Source: Paenibacillus lupini (GTDB taxonomy: Bacteria; Bacillota; Bacilli; Paenibacillales; Paenibacillaceae). From it: a DNA stretch of 64,000 bases. The stretch is from the NCBI RefSeq assembly GCF_011761355.1, contig NZ_JAASRW010000006.1:186001-250000 (forward strand), given 5' to 3'. A program made the translations under genes and the position numbers. Numbering within the stretch: the stretch's first letter is position 1; every line of letters starts with the position of its first letter. Below, one piece after another: positions 42,159 through 50,676 of this stretch. The notes beneath the pieces are model-generated. The model was not told the origin of the DNA. It saw only the letters and a program-made list of their open reading frames with translations, and did not search any database.

Positions 42159-43223
42159 ATGAGGGTGCATATATCGGATTTAAAAAAGGGAGATATTTTG
42201 CTCAAGGATACCTTTAACGGATACGGCCTGCATGTGTTATCCAAAGGCACAATCCTGGAGCAAAAAGATATTGCCAAGCTGTTTCAACATCAAGTTGACT
42301 ATGTTGATGTTGAGAACCGGACAACTACAGAGCAACCTGTTCATCGCACATTAGAAACCTCAGTTCATCCCAAATGGCTGCCCAATGTGCGGCCTGATTA
42401 TGAGAATGCAGTCAAAGGCTTCGAGGAATTATTCCTAAAAGCAAACACCGGTGGAATCCTCAAGCAAGACGAGGTTGCAGCTGCCTTCCAGCCTCTCCTG
42501 AAAAATTTCCAAATGGAACGCGATGTCGTTTCCATGCTTCTGCTCTTAAATACAGCAGATGATTATACCTATCAACACTCCGTTCAAGTGGGCATGTTGT
42601 CCTACTACTTAGCTTCATGGCTTGGCTACAGCGAATTGGAAGCGCTTGAAATCTCGAAAGCCGGGTATCTCCACGATATTGGCAAGAGTAAAATTCCAGA
42701 CAGCATACTGAATAAGCCGGCTTCCTTAACCGATGAAGAGTTTGAAGAAGTAAAAAAACATACGCTTTATGGTCATGACATTATTCTTAACTCTTTCGAA
42801 AATCAATCGCCTTACCTTGCGATTAGCGCCCTACAGCATCATGAACGTAATGACGGAAGTGGTTATCCACATGGCCTTACTGGTGAGCAGATTCATCCTG
42901 TCGCCAAAATTACAGCCGTCGTAGATATTTACAGTGCCATGATCTCGGAGCGTGTCTACAAGAAGAAACGTGACTTGTTCTACGTTCTGAAGGAATTACA
43001 CAAGATGAGCTTTAATGAGCTTGATGCCCACACAACACATACCTTTATTAAACATATGATTCCTAACTTTATTGGCAAAAAAGCAGTACTTGAATCTGGT
43101 GAAGTTGGTACAATCGTGATGACACATCCAACCGAGTTTTTCCGTCCGCTTATCCAGATCGGCGACCGCTTTATTGATCTTACCGTTGATCGTCAGTATG
43201 AGATCAAAGAAATTATCTTCTAA
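42159..43223 (+). CDS. HD-GYP-domain protein (c-di-GMP phosphodiesterase-like) 2
   Basis: 354 residues. An N-terminal segment (RVHISDLKKGDILLKDTFNGYGLHVLSKGTIL) resembles that of the paralogue at 37473. The HD-GYP domain has YLHDIGKSKIP, ALQHHERNDGSGYPHGL and TAVVDIYSAMISERVYKKK, with metal ligands present. Stand-alone gene with GAGGTG before the ATG and a strong terminator after it. Together with 37473 and the GGDEF/EAL protein it makes three c-di-GMP genes in 17 kb. Confidence 0.88.
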   Translation: MRVHISDLKKGDILLKDTFNGYGLHVLSKGTILEQKDIAKLFQHQVDYVDVENRTTTEQPVHRTLETSVHPKWLPNVRPDYENAVKGFEELFLKANTGGILKQDEVAAAFQPLLKNFQMERDVVSMLLLLNTADDYTYQHSVQVGMLSYYLASWLGYSELEALEISKAGYLHDIGKSKIPDSILNKPASLTDEEFEEVKKHTLYGHDIILNSFENQSPYLAISALQHHERNDGSGYPHGLTGEQIHPVAKITAVVDIYSAMISERVYKKKRDLFYVLKELHKMSFNELDAHTTHTFIKHMIPNFIGKKAVLESGEVGTIVMTHPTEFFRPLIQIGDRFIDLTVDRQYEIKEIIF

Positions 43224-43244
43224 TCTTCCAGCTAATAAAACAAC

Positions 43245-43276
43245 AAAAATCCCGTCCTGTTGGACGGGATTTTTTG
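43245..43276. terminator. Bidirectional terminator between the HD-GYP gene and sufB
   Basis: Perfect 13-bp arms AAAAATCCCGTCC / GGACGGGATTTTT around TGTT, so T runs follow on both strands. Confidence 0.9.
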
Positions 43277-43294
43277 TTTGCCATCAAATATCGA

Positions 43295-44692
43295 TTAACC
43301 GATCGAGCCTTCCATCTCAAACTTGATGAGACGGTTCATCTCAACCGCATATTCCATCGGAAGCTCTTTCGTGAATGGCTCGATGAAGCCCATTACGATC
43401 ATTTGTGTTGCTTCAGCTTCGGAAAGACCGCGGCTCATCAGGTAGAACAGTTGATCCTCGGATACTTTCGATACTGTTGCTTCATGCTCAAGCGTAATAT
43501 TGTCGTTCATGATCTCGTTGTAAGGAATCGTATCGGATGTCGACTCGTTATCGAGGATGAGCGTATCACACTTGATGTTTGATTTCGCGCCTTCGGAGTT
43601 ACGTCCAAACGATGCGAGACCACGGTACGTTACTTTACCGCCGTGTTTACTGATCGATTTCGATACGATTGTCGAAGTCGTGTCAGGTGCCAGGTGAAGC
43701 ATTTTCGCGCCTGCATCCTGGTGTTGGCCTTTGCCTGCAACAGCGATGGACAATACCATACCTTTTGCGCCACGGCCTTTCAGGATTACTGCAGGGTATT
43801 TCATTGTCAGCTTGGAACCGATGTTACCGTCAACCCATTCCATTGTTGCGTTTTCTTCTGCAACCGCACGTTTTGTAACGAGGTTGTAGATGTTTGGCGC
43901 CCAGTTCTGGATTGTTGTATAACGGCAGCGAGCGTTCTTCTTAACGAGAATCTCTACTACTGCGCTATGCAGCGAGTTCGTGCTGTAGATCGGAGCTGTA
44001 CAGCCTTCTACGTAGTGTACGAAGCTGTCTTCGTCAGCGATGATCAACGTACGTTCGAATTGACCCATGTTCTCGGAGTTGATACGGAAGTAAGCTTGCA
44101 GCGGAACTTCACATTTCACACCTTTTGGAACATAGATAAAGCTGCCGCCGGACCATACCGCACTGTTCAAAGCTGCGAATTTATTGTCCGTACGTGGAAT
44201 GATTGTGCTGAAGTATTCTTTTACAAGGTCTGGATATTCACGAAGCGCTGTATCCATATCGGTGAAGATAACACCTTGCTTCTCCAGATCTTCTTGCATA
44301 CTGTGATAAACAACTTCGGACTCATATTGAGCCGATACGCCTGCAAGGAACTTTTGCTCCGCTTCAGGAATACCAAGTTTATCGAAAGTTTCTTTGATTT
44401 CCTGCGGTACTTCTTCCCATGTTTTACCTTGTTTCTCAGATGGCTTAACATAGTATTGGATATCGTTGAAATCCAGATCATCCATGTCGCCGCCCCAGTT
44501 AGGCATTGGCATTTTGTTGAACTGCTCAAGCGATTTCAGACGGAATTCGAGCATCCATTGCGGTTCGCCCTTCATCTCGGAAATCGTACGTACGATTTCT
44601 TCAGTCAGACCTTTACCGGATTGGAAAACGGCTTTATGCTCATCACGGAAACCATATTTATAATCTTCCATTTCAGGCATTGTTCCTGCCAT
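43295..44692 (-). CDS. sufB: SufB, Fe-S cluster scaffold subunit
   Basis: 465 residues from ATG 44692 (AAGGAG 10 nt upstream; the GTG at 44701 is too close). SufB/SufD-type right-handed beta-helix, with PEMEDYKYGF near the start, the conserved Cys in GAKSNIKCDTLIL and the C-terminal FSF helix MEYAVEMNRLIKFEMEGSIG. It builds nascent Fe-S clusters with SufC and SufD, with sulphur from SufS via SufU. Last gene of sufCDSUB. Confidence 0.96.
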   Translation of the reverse strand: MAGTMPEMEDYKYGFRDEHKAVFQSGKGLTEEIVRTISEMKGEPQWMLEFRLKSLEQFNKMPMPNWGGDMDDLDFNDIQYYVKPSEKQGKTWEEVPQEIKETFDKLGIPEAEQKFLAGVSAQYESEVVYHSMQEDLEKQGVIFTDMDTALREYPDLVKEYFSTIIPRTDNKFAALNSAVWSGGSFIYVPKGVKCEVPLQAYFRINSENMGQFERTLIIADEDSFVHYVEGCTAPIYSTNSLHSAVVEILVKKNARCRYTTIQNWAPNIYNLVTKRAVAEENATMEWVDGNIGSKLTMKYPAVILKGRGAKGMVLSIAVAGKGQHQDAGAKMLHLAPDTTSTIVSKSISKHGGKVTYRGLASFGRNSEGAKSNIKCDTLILDNESTSDTIPYNEIMNDNITLEHEATVSKVSEDQLFYLMSRGLSEAEATQMIVMGFIEPFTKELPMEYAVEMNRLIKFEMEGSIG

Positions 44693-44719
44693 GGTGTTCA
44701 CACTCCTTATTTACTCGTA

Positions 44720-45145
44720 TTATACGTGCTGCTGTTCGATCCCTTTGCGCAAAGCGTTCCACGCCAGCGTCGCGCATTTGATCCGTGCAGGAAACTTGTT
44801 AACGCCAGACAAAGCCTCGATATCTTCGTTCTCATCAAACTCAACAGATTCACCCTTCATAAGTCCGGAGAATCGTTCAGCCAGATTAAGCGCCTCATCG
44901 TAAGTCTTGCCTTTAACAGCTTCTGTCATCATAGATGCAGAGCTAAGGCTGATGGAGCAGCCTTCTCCGCTGAATTTCGCATCGATTACTTTGCCATCCT
45001 CAACTTGAAGCTGAAGCGAAATGCGGTCGCCGCAAGTCGGATTATTCAAGTTGATTGTTACAGATTCAGCGTCCAAGGTTCCGCGGTTGCGTGGATTTTT
45101 ATAATGATCCATGATGACTCGACGATATAAATCATCCAATTGCAT
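44720..45145 (-). CDS. sufU: SufU, zinc-dependent sulphur transfer protein
   Basis: 141 residues. IscU-like fold with the Cys/Asp ligands NPTCGDRI, GEGCSIS and RIKCATLAWNAL, the Zn site of Gram-positive SufU. It accepts persulphide from SufS rather than acting as the scaffold. The start overlaps the sufS 3' end by 14 nt, which suits a kinase-like stoichiometric coupling of the two partners. Confidence 0.95.
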   Translation of the reverse strand: MQLDDLYRRVIMDHYKNPRNRGTLDAESVTINLNNPTCGDRISLQLQVEDGKVIDAKFSGEGCSISLSSASMMTEAVKGKTYDEALNLAERFSGLMKGESVEFDENEDIEALSGVNKFPARIKCATLAWNALRKGIEQQHV

Positions 45146-46358
45146 GACCGAAGAACTCCTTTGTCCGGATGAGGCCTTCCACTAAGCGGTCGACTTCTTC
45201 CTCGTTATTGTATAGATAAAAGCTTGCTCTAGCTGTGGACGAAACATTCAGCCAGCGCATAAGCGGCTGGCAGCAATGATGACCTGCGCGTATTGCAATG
45301 CCATAAGAATCAAGTACGGTTGACACATCATGTGGATGAATGTCGCCTAGATTAAAGGTAACAAGTCCAACACGATTGGCTTTAGGCCCGTAAATCGTAA
45401 TATCATCAAGCTGCGACAGCTTCTCGTAAGCATATGCTGCCATGTGCTTCTCATGCTTGTCGATTTCGTCCATACCAATCTGTTCCAGGAAGTCAATCGC
45501 TGCACCTAAACCTACAGCACCCGCAATAATCGGTGTGCCGCCTTCAAAACGGTAAGGAGCGTCCTTCCAAGTTGATTCATATAAATCAACGAAGTCGATC
45601 ATTTCGCCGCCAAATTCGATCGGCTCCATGTTCGCAAGAAGTGATTTTTTGCCGTACAAAGCACCGATACCTGTTGGACCGCACATTTTATGACCGGATA
45701 AACCGTAGAAATCGCAATCCAGATCCTGTACGTCAATTTTCATATGCGGAGTACTTTGTGCGCCGTCAACAACCATGACTGCCCCGTTACGATGCGCGAT
45801 AGCTGTAACTTCCTTGATTGGATTTACAACGCCAAGCACGTTCGATACATAAGTCATTGAGACGACTTTTGTATTTGACGTGATGGTTTGCTCAACATCA
45901 GCAAGCGAAATCGTGCCGTCCGGCTGCAATGGAATGTACTTCAGCGTCGCACCAGTCGCTTTGGCTGCTTGCTGCCAAGGAATAAGGTTGGCATGATGCT
46001 CCATCGGCGTAATAACGATTTCATCGCCTTCCTTACATACACTGCGAGCATAGCTCGATGCGACTAGGTTAAGAGCCGTCGTTGTACCTCGTGTGAACAC
46101 GATCTCTTCCGCCGACTTCGCATTTATAAACTTGGCTACCTTTTCCCGTGCACCCTCATAAGCGTCTGTCGCTCGCGATCCAAGCGTATGAACGCCGCGG
46201 TGCACATTCGAGTGATCCAGTTCGTAATAACGACTAACCGCATCAATGACGGAACGCGGCTTCTGGGAAGACGCCGCGCTGTCGAGGTACACGAGCGAAT
46301 GCCCGTTTACCTTCTGATGCAGTATCGGGAATTGCTCCCGTACCGCTTCTATATTCAT
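45132..46358 (-). CDS. sufS: SufS, cysteine desulphurase
   Basis: 408 residues, group II cysteine desulphurase. PLP lysine in LSGHKMCGPTG; active-site Cys in RAGHHCCQPLM, on the short loop typical of SufS. The phosphate-binding TRGTTTALNLV and HHANLIPW motifs are present. It makes the persulphide for SufU. It overlaps sufD by 4 nt. Confidence 0.96.
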   Translation of the reverse strand: MNIEAVREQFPILHQKVNGHSLVYLDSAASSQKPRSVIDAVSRYYELDHSNVHRGVHTLGSRATDAYEGAREKVAKFINAKSAEEIVFTRGTTTALNLVASSYARSVCKEGDEIVITPMEHHANLIPWQQAAKATGATLKYIPLQPDGTISLADVEQTITSNTKVVSMTYVSNVLGVVNPIKEVTAIAHRNGAVMVVDGAQSTPHMKIDVQDLDCDFYGLSGHKMCGPTGIGALYGKKSLLANMEPIEFGGEMIDFVDLYESTWKDAPYRFEGGTPIIAGAVGLGAAIDFLEQIGMDEIDKHEKHMAAYAYEKLSQLDDITIYGPKANRVGLVTFNLGDIHPHDVSTVLDSYGIAIRAGHHCCQPLMRWLNVSSTARASFYLYNNEEEVDRLVEGLIRTKEFFGHAIG

Positions 46359-47662
46359 CCTTCAAGCTTCCTTTCGAGCAAACGCTGAAGCTGCTCGCGT
46401 ACCGCATCAATCGGAATCTCCGATACGACAGGCGCCAAGAATCCATAAATAATTAAACGTTCAGCGTCTTGCTTGCTGATACCACGGGACATCAGGTAAT
46501 ATACCTGCTCCGGGTTTACTTGGCCTACGCTTGCTGCGTGACCTGCTTTAACATCATCTTCGTCGATCAATAGAATCGGGTTAGCGTCACCACGAGCTTT
46601 CGGGCTAAGCATCAGAACTTTTTCTGTTTGCACGCCGTTTGCTTTCGTTGCGCCTTTCTCGATTTTCGTGATGCCGTTAATGATAGCTGTAGCACTTTCT
46701 CTCATTACAGCGCGTGTAACCATGTTGCTCTCCGAGCTGCGGCCAAAGTGTACCGCTTGCGTCGTAAGGCTCATCTTTTGCTCTTTGCTGCCGATGCTGA
46801 TTACTTTCGCGTCCGAATTCGAGCCGTTGCCTTTAAGAACAGACACCGTATCAGATACTGTAAAGCCATCGTTCAGATCGCCGATTACCCATTCCATTTG
46901 ACCGTCATTCTCAATAACTGCACGACGGAGCGTCATATCTACGCCATTGTCAGCCATATGATGAATAGAGCCAAAACGAACATGTGCACCAGACTTCACG
47001 AACACTTCAACAGCCGAATGATGAACGAATGGTGCATCAATCGTGCCCGGTTCGGATACTACATAGTCCACGTAAGTAACGGAGCTGTTGCTTTCCGCAA
47101 CAATTAGAATATGTGGAGCAAACGCTGCGTCCGCTTTGTTGTTGAACAGCACTGCTTGCAGCGGAAGCTCAACTTCAACATTTTTCGGTACGTATACGAA
47201 TACGCCGCCATTCCAAAGTGCTGCATGCATCGCAGTCAGCTTGTTATCACCCTTCGATACAGCTTGGAACAAATATGGTTTAACGAGATCGGCATGCTCT
47301 TTGCATGCTGTCTCCAAATCTGTGAAAATAACGCCCTTCGCTGCAAGTTCTGCCGACAATTGCTTCAGAACTGCGCTTGAGTTGTGCTGAACGATAATGT
47401 TCTCCGTACCTTCAGCAACCAGCTCACGTACTACTTCCGGCAGTTCAGCAACTGAACCTACCGCTTTGCCTTGCTCATAAGCGCCAACTGCTGTCAAATT
47501 CCAGCGGTCAATACGCATTTTCTCCGGTTTTGGCCATTCAAGTGTGCCAGCCAGCTCAGCCGCTTCACCGCGAAGATCGACGAGCCATTGCGGTTCGCCT
47601 TTGCTCTTAGCAAGCGCTTCGGCCGATTGGCGGTCCGTCGGAGTCGTTAATTGTGTACTCAT
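46355..47662 (-). CDS. sufD: SufD, Fe-S cluster assembly protein
   Basis: 435 residues, paralogue of SufB without its cluster cysteine. LWNGGVFVYVPKNVEVELPLQAV and the C-terminal QVYYLMSRGISKQDAERLIIYGFL are the shared SufBD motifs. Forms SufBC2D. It begins 25 nt after the sufC stop. Confidence 0.95.
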   Translation of the reverse strand: MSTQLTTPTDRQSAEALAKSKGEPQWLVDLRGEAAELAGTLEWPKPEKMRIDRWNLTAVGAYEQGKAVGSVAELPEVVRELVAEGTENIIVQHNSSAVLKQLSAELAAKGVIFTDLETACKEHADLVKPYLFQAVSKGDNKLTAMHAALWNGGVFVYVPKNVEVELPLQAVLFNNKADAAFAPHILIVAESNSSVTYVDYVVSEPGTIDAPFVHHSAVEVFVKSGAHVRFGSIHHMADNGVDMTLRRAVIENDGQMEWVIGDLNDGFTVSDTVSVLKGNGSNSDAKVISIGSKEQKMSLTTQAVHFGRSSESNMVTRAVMRESATAIINGITKIEKGATKANGVQTEKVLMLSPKARGDANPILLIDEDDVKAGHAASVGQVNPEQVYYLMSRGISKQDAERLIIYGFLAPVVSEIPIDAVREQLQRLLERKLEG

Positions 47663-47687
47663 CCCGTTATGCTCCCTTCTCCGCCGA

Positions 47688-48467
47688 TTAAGCTTGACCT
47701 ACTGTTTCGTCAACAATACCAAGTTCTTCTTTAACCCAATCATAACCTTCGTTCTCAAGACGTTGTGCGAGCTCAGGACCGCCCGATTTAACAATGCGGC
47801 CTTGCATCATAACGTGTACGAAGTCCGGCGTGATGTAGTTCAGCAAACGTTGGTAGTGAGTGATGATCAAGAATCCACGGTCTTCCGAACGCATAGCGTT
47901 AACGCCGTTAGATACGATTTTCAGTGCGTCGATGTCAAGACCGGAGTCGATTTCGTCAAGAACAACGATTTTCGGCTCGATCATAGCCATTTGCAAAATT
48001 TCGTTACGTTTTTTCTCGCCGCCGGAGAAGCCTTCATTCAGGTAACGGTGAGCGAACTCAGGGTTCATCTCAAGTTCCTTCATTTTCTTTTCCATTTGAC
48101 GGATGAATTTGATCAGCGAGATTTCGCTGCCTTCTTCACGACGAGCGTTAATCGCGCTGCGGAGGAAGTCGGAGTTAGTTACACCAGGAATTTCGCTAGG
48201 ATATTGCATAGCAAGGAACAGGCCAGCGCGTGCTCTCTCGTCAACGCTCATCTCCAGCAGGTCTTCGCCGTTAATTGTAGCGGAGCCTTCAGTTACTTCA
48301 TATTTCGGGTGACCCATCAATGCGGATGCAAGAGTACTTTTACCAGTACCGTTAGGACCCATGATTGCGTGGATTTCTCCGCCTTTGATTTCAAGGTTAA
48401 TGCCTTTCAAAATTTCTTTTCCTTCGATCTCTGCTTTCAGGCCATCGATGACAAAATGTGTTGCCAT
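47688..48467 (-). CDS. sufC: SufC, ABC-type ATPase of the SUF system
   Basis: 259 residues from ATG 48467; GGAGGG lies 11 nt upstream. The longer open frame to 48569 runs through the promoter and is rejected. Walker A GPNGTGKST, signature FSGGEKKRNEILQMA, Walker B IVVLDEIDSGLDIDAL. First gene of sufCDSUB, about 65 nt after the promoter. Confidence 0.96.
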   Translation of the reverse strand: MATHFVIDGLKAEIEGKEILKGINLEIKGGEIHAIMGPNGTGKSTLASALMGHPKYEVTEGSATINGEDLLEMSVDERARAGLFLAMQYPSEIPGVTNSDFLRSAINARREEGSEISLIKFIRQMEKKMKELEMNPEFAHRYLNEGFSGGEKKRNEILQMAMIEPKIVVLDEIDSGLDIDALKIVSNGVNAMRSEDRGFLIITHYQRLLNYITPDFVHVMMQGRIVKSGGPELAQRLENEGYDWVKEELGIVDETVGQA

Positions 48468-48540
48468 AATATAGTTATCCCTCCAAGGTTGGTAATCGGT
48501 TTTTAGGCTCATCCCTATAAATGAATTTCCAAATGGGAAT

Positions 48541-48574
48541 ATTATAGAGTGATTCTCATTGATTCTCAATAATT
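48541..48574 (-). promoter_or_regulatory. suf operon promoter with Fur/PerR-like box
   Basis: Minus strand: TTGAGA (48564-48569), 17-nt spacer, TATAAT (48541-48546). The spacer and -35 are covered by the direct repeat ATTGAGAATCA / ATGAGAATCA (48550-48574), of the same form as Gram-positive Fur or PerR boxes. Confidence 0.7.
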
Positions 48575-48633
48575 ATTTTATTATAAGTTTTGTTATAAAT
48601 CAATGCGGGAACGCCTCGAGGCTGGAATTCTGT

Positions 48634-49224
48634 TCACTTTGACTTATCTCTTCCTATTAATGCTTGTTTGATTAGCGCTGCCTGATGATTAAATTGTTCA
48701 TCGGTCAAAACCGGCTTCATAACTGGCTCAGGCATTCCCTCTTCCAGTTGTACCCAAGATTTGCAGCCGTTATAAGTAGACTTCATCGGTAATTCGATAG
48801 GTTCTTCCAAACGGTATACCCGAAGAAGCAACAGATGCAACGGCTTCGTACGCTTCCATTTGAGCCGCTCCTCTGCAAATGTATCCGTCCAAATGTGATA
48901 CTCTCGAATCCGGTCCAGCGTCTCCTGATCCGTAATCTCGATATCCTCTACCGCCTCTGCATAAGAGCTCAGCTTGATCGACGCCATGTCAGGCGTCCAC
49001 CCCTCCATCGTTCCTGGGATCTGCCCCTGATAATCTGCTTTAAGCAAATGCTCCTTCTGATGCTCGTAAGCCGGCATGAGGTAGAAGCCTGGGCTTACCA
49101 ATTGAAAATCCCGTGTCTCCTCAATAATTCCACCTTTACGCATAACAAGCATAAGATGCCCTTCCTGCAGCGCTTTTACCGTTACGGCCCATTCCTTTAA
49201 TGCGACCGGGTAGTTAGCCTCCAT
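48634..49224 (-). CDS. DUF1802-family protein
   Basis: 196 residues from ATG 49224; the frame is open to TTG 49236, which directly touches the GGGGG ribosome site, so the ATG (12 nt away) is preferred. DUF1802 features: LKEWAVTVKALQEGHLMLVMRKGGI at the start and FYLMPAYEHQ. Function unknown. The leader holds copy 3 of the hairpin repeat, ending 2-3 nt before AGGGGG. Confidence 0.75.
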   Translation of the reverse strand: MEANYPVALKEWAVTVKALQEGHLMLVMRKGGIIEETRDFQLVSPGFYLMPAYEHQKEHLLKADYQGQIPGTMEGWTPDMASIKLSSYAEAVEDIEITDQETLDRIREYHIWTDTFAEERLKWKRTKPLHLLLLRVYRLEEPIELPMKSTYNGCKSWVQLEEGMPEPVMKPVLTDEQFNHQAALIKQALIGRDKSK

Positions 49225-49244
49225 GATAATAATCAACCCCCTAC

Positions 49245-49277
49245 AAAGAATTGTGAAACAATTCTTACTTCGTAAGC
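49245..49277 (-). repeat. Leader hairpin repeat, copy 3 (minimal form)
   Basis: Minus strand: GCTTACGAAGTAAGAATT, then TGTTTCACA-like loop, AATTCTTT, GT and AGGGGG. Here only the outer AAAGAATT/AATTCTTT pairing and the small 5' hairpin remain; no long inner stem. Confidence 0.75.
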
Positions 49278-49425
49278 AACTGCTTAACGATACTTGTCCT
49301 TTGTCACGTTACATTATATCATTTGAAGGTATTCCAAGGCGAAATAATATCCGCTATACTATGTTGAGGAGTTTACTTGGCATTGTTATGCCATTTTATA
49401 ATATGAAATCGGAGGTGGACGAACC

Positions 49426-50640
49426 ATGTCTGCTTATCATCCATTAACTGAACAAGAAGCGATTGCGATCGCTGGCAGCATCGAAGGATTTTTCCCTTCA
49501 GGGGCTGCTTTAAACTGCCGTGAAATCGGCGACGGTAACTTGAATCTTGTCTTCCATATTACTGATGCTGCGAGCGGCAAGAGCCTCATTATGAAGCAAG
49601 CTCTCCCGTATGCAAAGGTTGTTGGCGAATCATGGCCTCTATCCCTCGACCGCGCACGAATCGAAAGCGAATCGCTGATCCTTCAGAACAAGCTCGCTCC
49701 TGGACTTGTACCTGCTGTATACAAATACGATCCAGAGCTTGCCCTTACAATCATGGAAGATCTGAGCGATCACCTGATTATGCGCCAAGGCCTGATTAAT
49801 GGCATTCGTTATCCGAAATTCGCTGAAGATATTTCGACCTTTATGGCGAATACACTATTCTTTACTTCGGATCTTGGCTTGAACCAGCAGGAGAAAAAGC
49901 TCCGCGTCAAAGAGTTCATTAATCCGGATTTGTGCAAAATAACGGAAGACCTCATTTTCGACGATCCTTATACGGTCTCCGCTAACAATAATATTGAACC
50001 AGCCATTGAAGATGCTGCAGCTGCACTGCGTGAGGACAAAGCACTTCATCTCGAAGTAGCCCTTCTCCGCGAGAAGTTCCTGACAAACGCACAAGCATTA
50101 CTTCATGGCGACCTTCATACAGGAAGCGTGTTTGCCACACCGGAATCGACAAAAGTCATTGACCCGGAATTCGCTTATTACGGCCCTATCGGCTTTGATA
50201 TCGGCGCGGTTATTGCTAACCTGCTGCTGAATTACGCTGGACAAGGCCATTGGATTAAAGACGAGAACGAGCTTGCTGATTTCCGCGGTTATCTGGTTGA
50301 GACTGTTCGCGACACATGGACCAAGTTCGACCAGAAGTTCCGTGCATTATGGAATGAGCATGGTGTTGACCGCATCGCTAACACGACGCCTGGTTATCAG
50401 GATCTGTACATGAGCCGCCTGCTTCAAGATGCAATCGGTTATGCCGGTTGTAAAATTGTTCGCCGTGTCGTAGGACTGGCACATGTCGCTGACATTGCTA
50501 CCATTCCGGATTCGGCTGCACGCGAACGCGCACAGCGTTTGGCGCTTGAGATTGGTACATCCCTTATTCATTTGAACCGCCGTGCGACTTCCATTGAACA
50601 AGCAATCGACGTTATTCTGACTGCTGAAGCGAAGCATTAA
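49426..50640 (+). CDS. mtnK: MtnK, 5-methylthioribose kinase
   Basis: 404 residues. ATP-dependent kinase of the choline-kinase-like fold, phosphorylating methylthioribose in methionine salvage. Motifs: REIGDGNLNLVF (nucleotide-binding), catalytic LHGDLHTGSVFA, VIDPEFAYYGP (metal-binding DxE), and GYAGCKIVRRVVG. GGAGGTGG lies before the ATG. mtnA follows 36 nt downstream. Confidence 0.95.
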   Translation: MSAYHPLTEQEAIAIAGSIEGFFPSGAALNCREIGDGNLNLVFHITDAASGKSLIMKQALPYAKVVGESWPLSLDRARIESESLILQNKLAPGLVPAVYKYDPELALTIMEDLSDHLIMRQGLINGIRYPKFAEDISTFMANTLFFTSDLGLNQQEKKLRVKEFINPDLCKITEDLIFDDPYTVSANNNIEPAIEDAAAALREDKALHLEVALLREKFLTNAQALLHGDLHTGSVFATPESTKVIDPEFAYYGPIGFDIGAVIANLLLNYAGQGHWIKDENELADFRGYLVETVRDTWTKFDQKFRALWNEHGVDRIANTTPGYQDLYMSRLLQDAIGYAGCKIVRRVVGLAHVADIATIPDSAARERAQRLALEIGTSLIHLNRRATSIEQAIDVILTAEAKH

Positions 50641-50676
50641 TAATAAGCAATACTGAGCGAAGAGAGGATTTACAAG

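Noticed and set aside
43643..45130. 495-codon open frame antisense to sufB and sufU
   Set aside because: It mirrors two well-identified genes, is Cys/Phe/His/Arg-rich as antisense frames are, and has no ribosome site.
47544..48506. 320-codon plus-strand frame over sufC/sufD
   Set aside because: Antisense to sufC and the start of sufD, with no family-like sequence.
49237..49425. Possible S-box (SAM) riboswitch before mtnK
   Set aside because: The gap is short and none of the S-box conserved blocks or its terminator could be seen.
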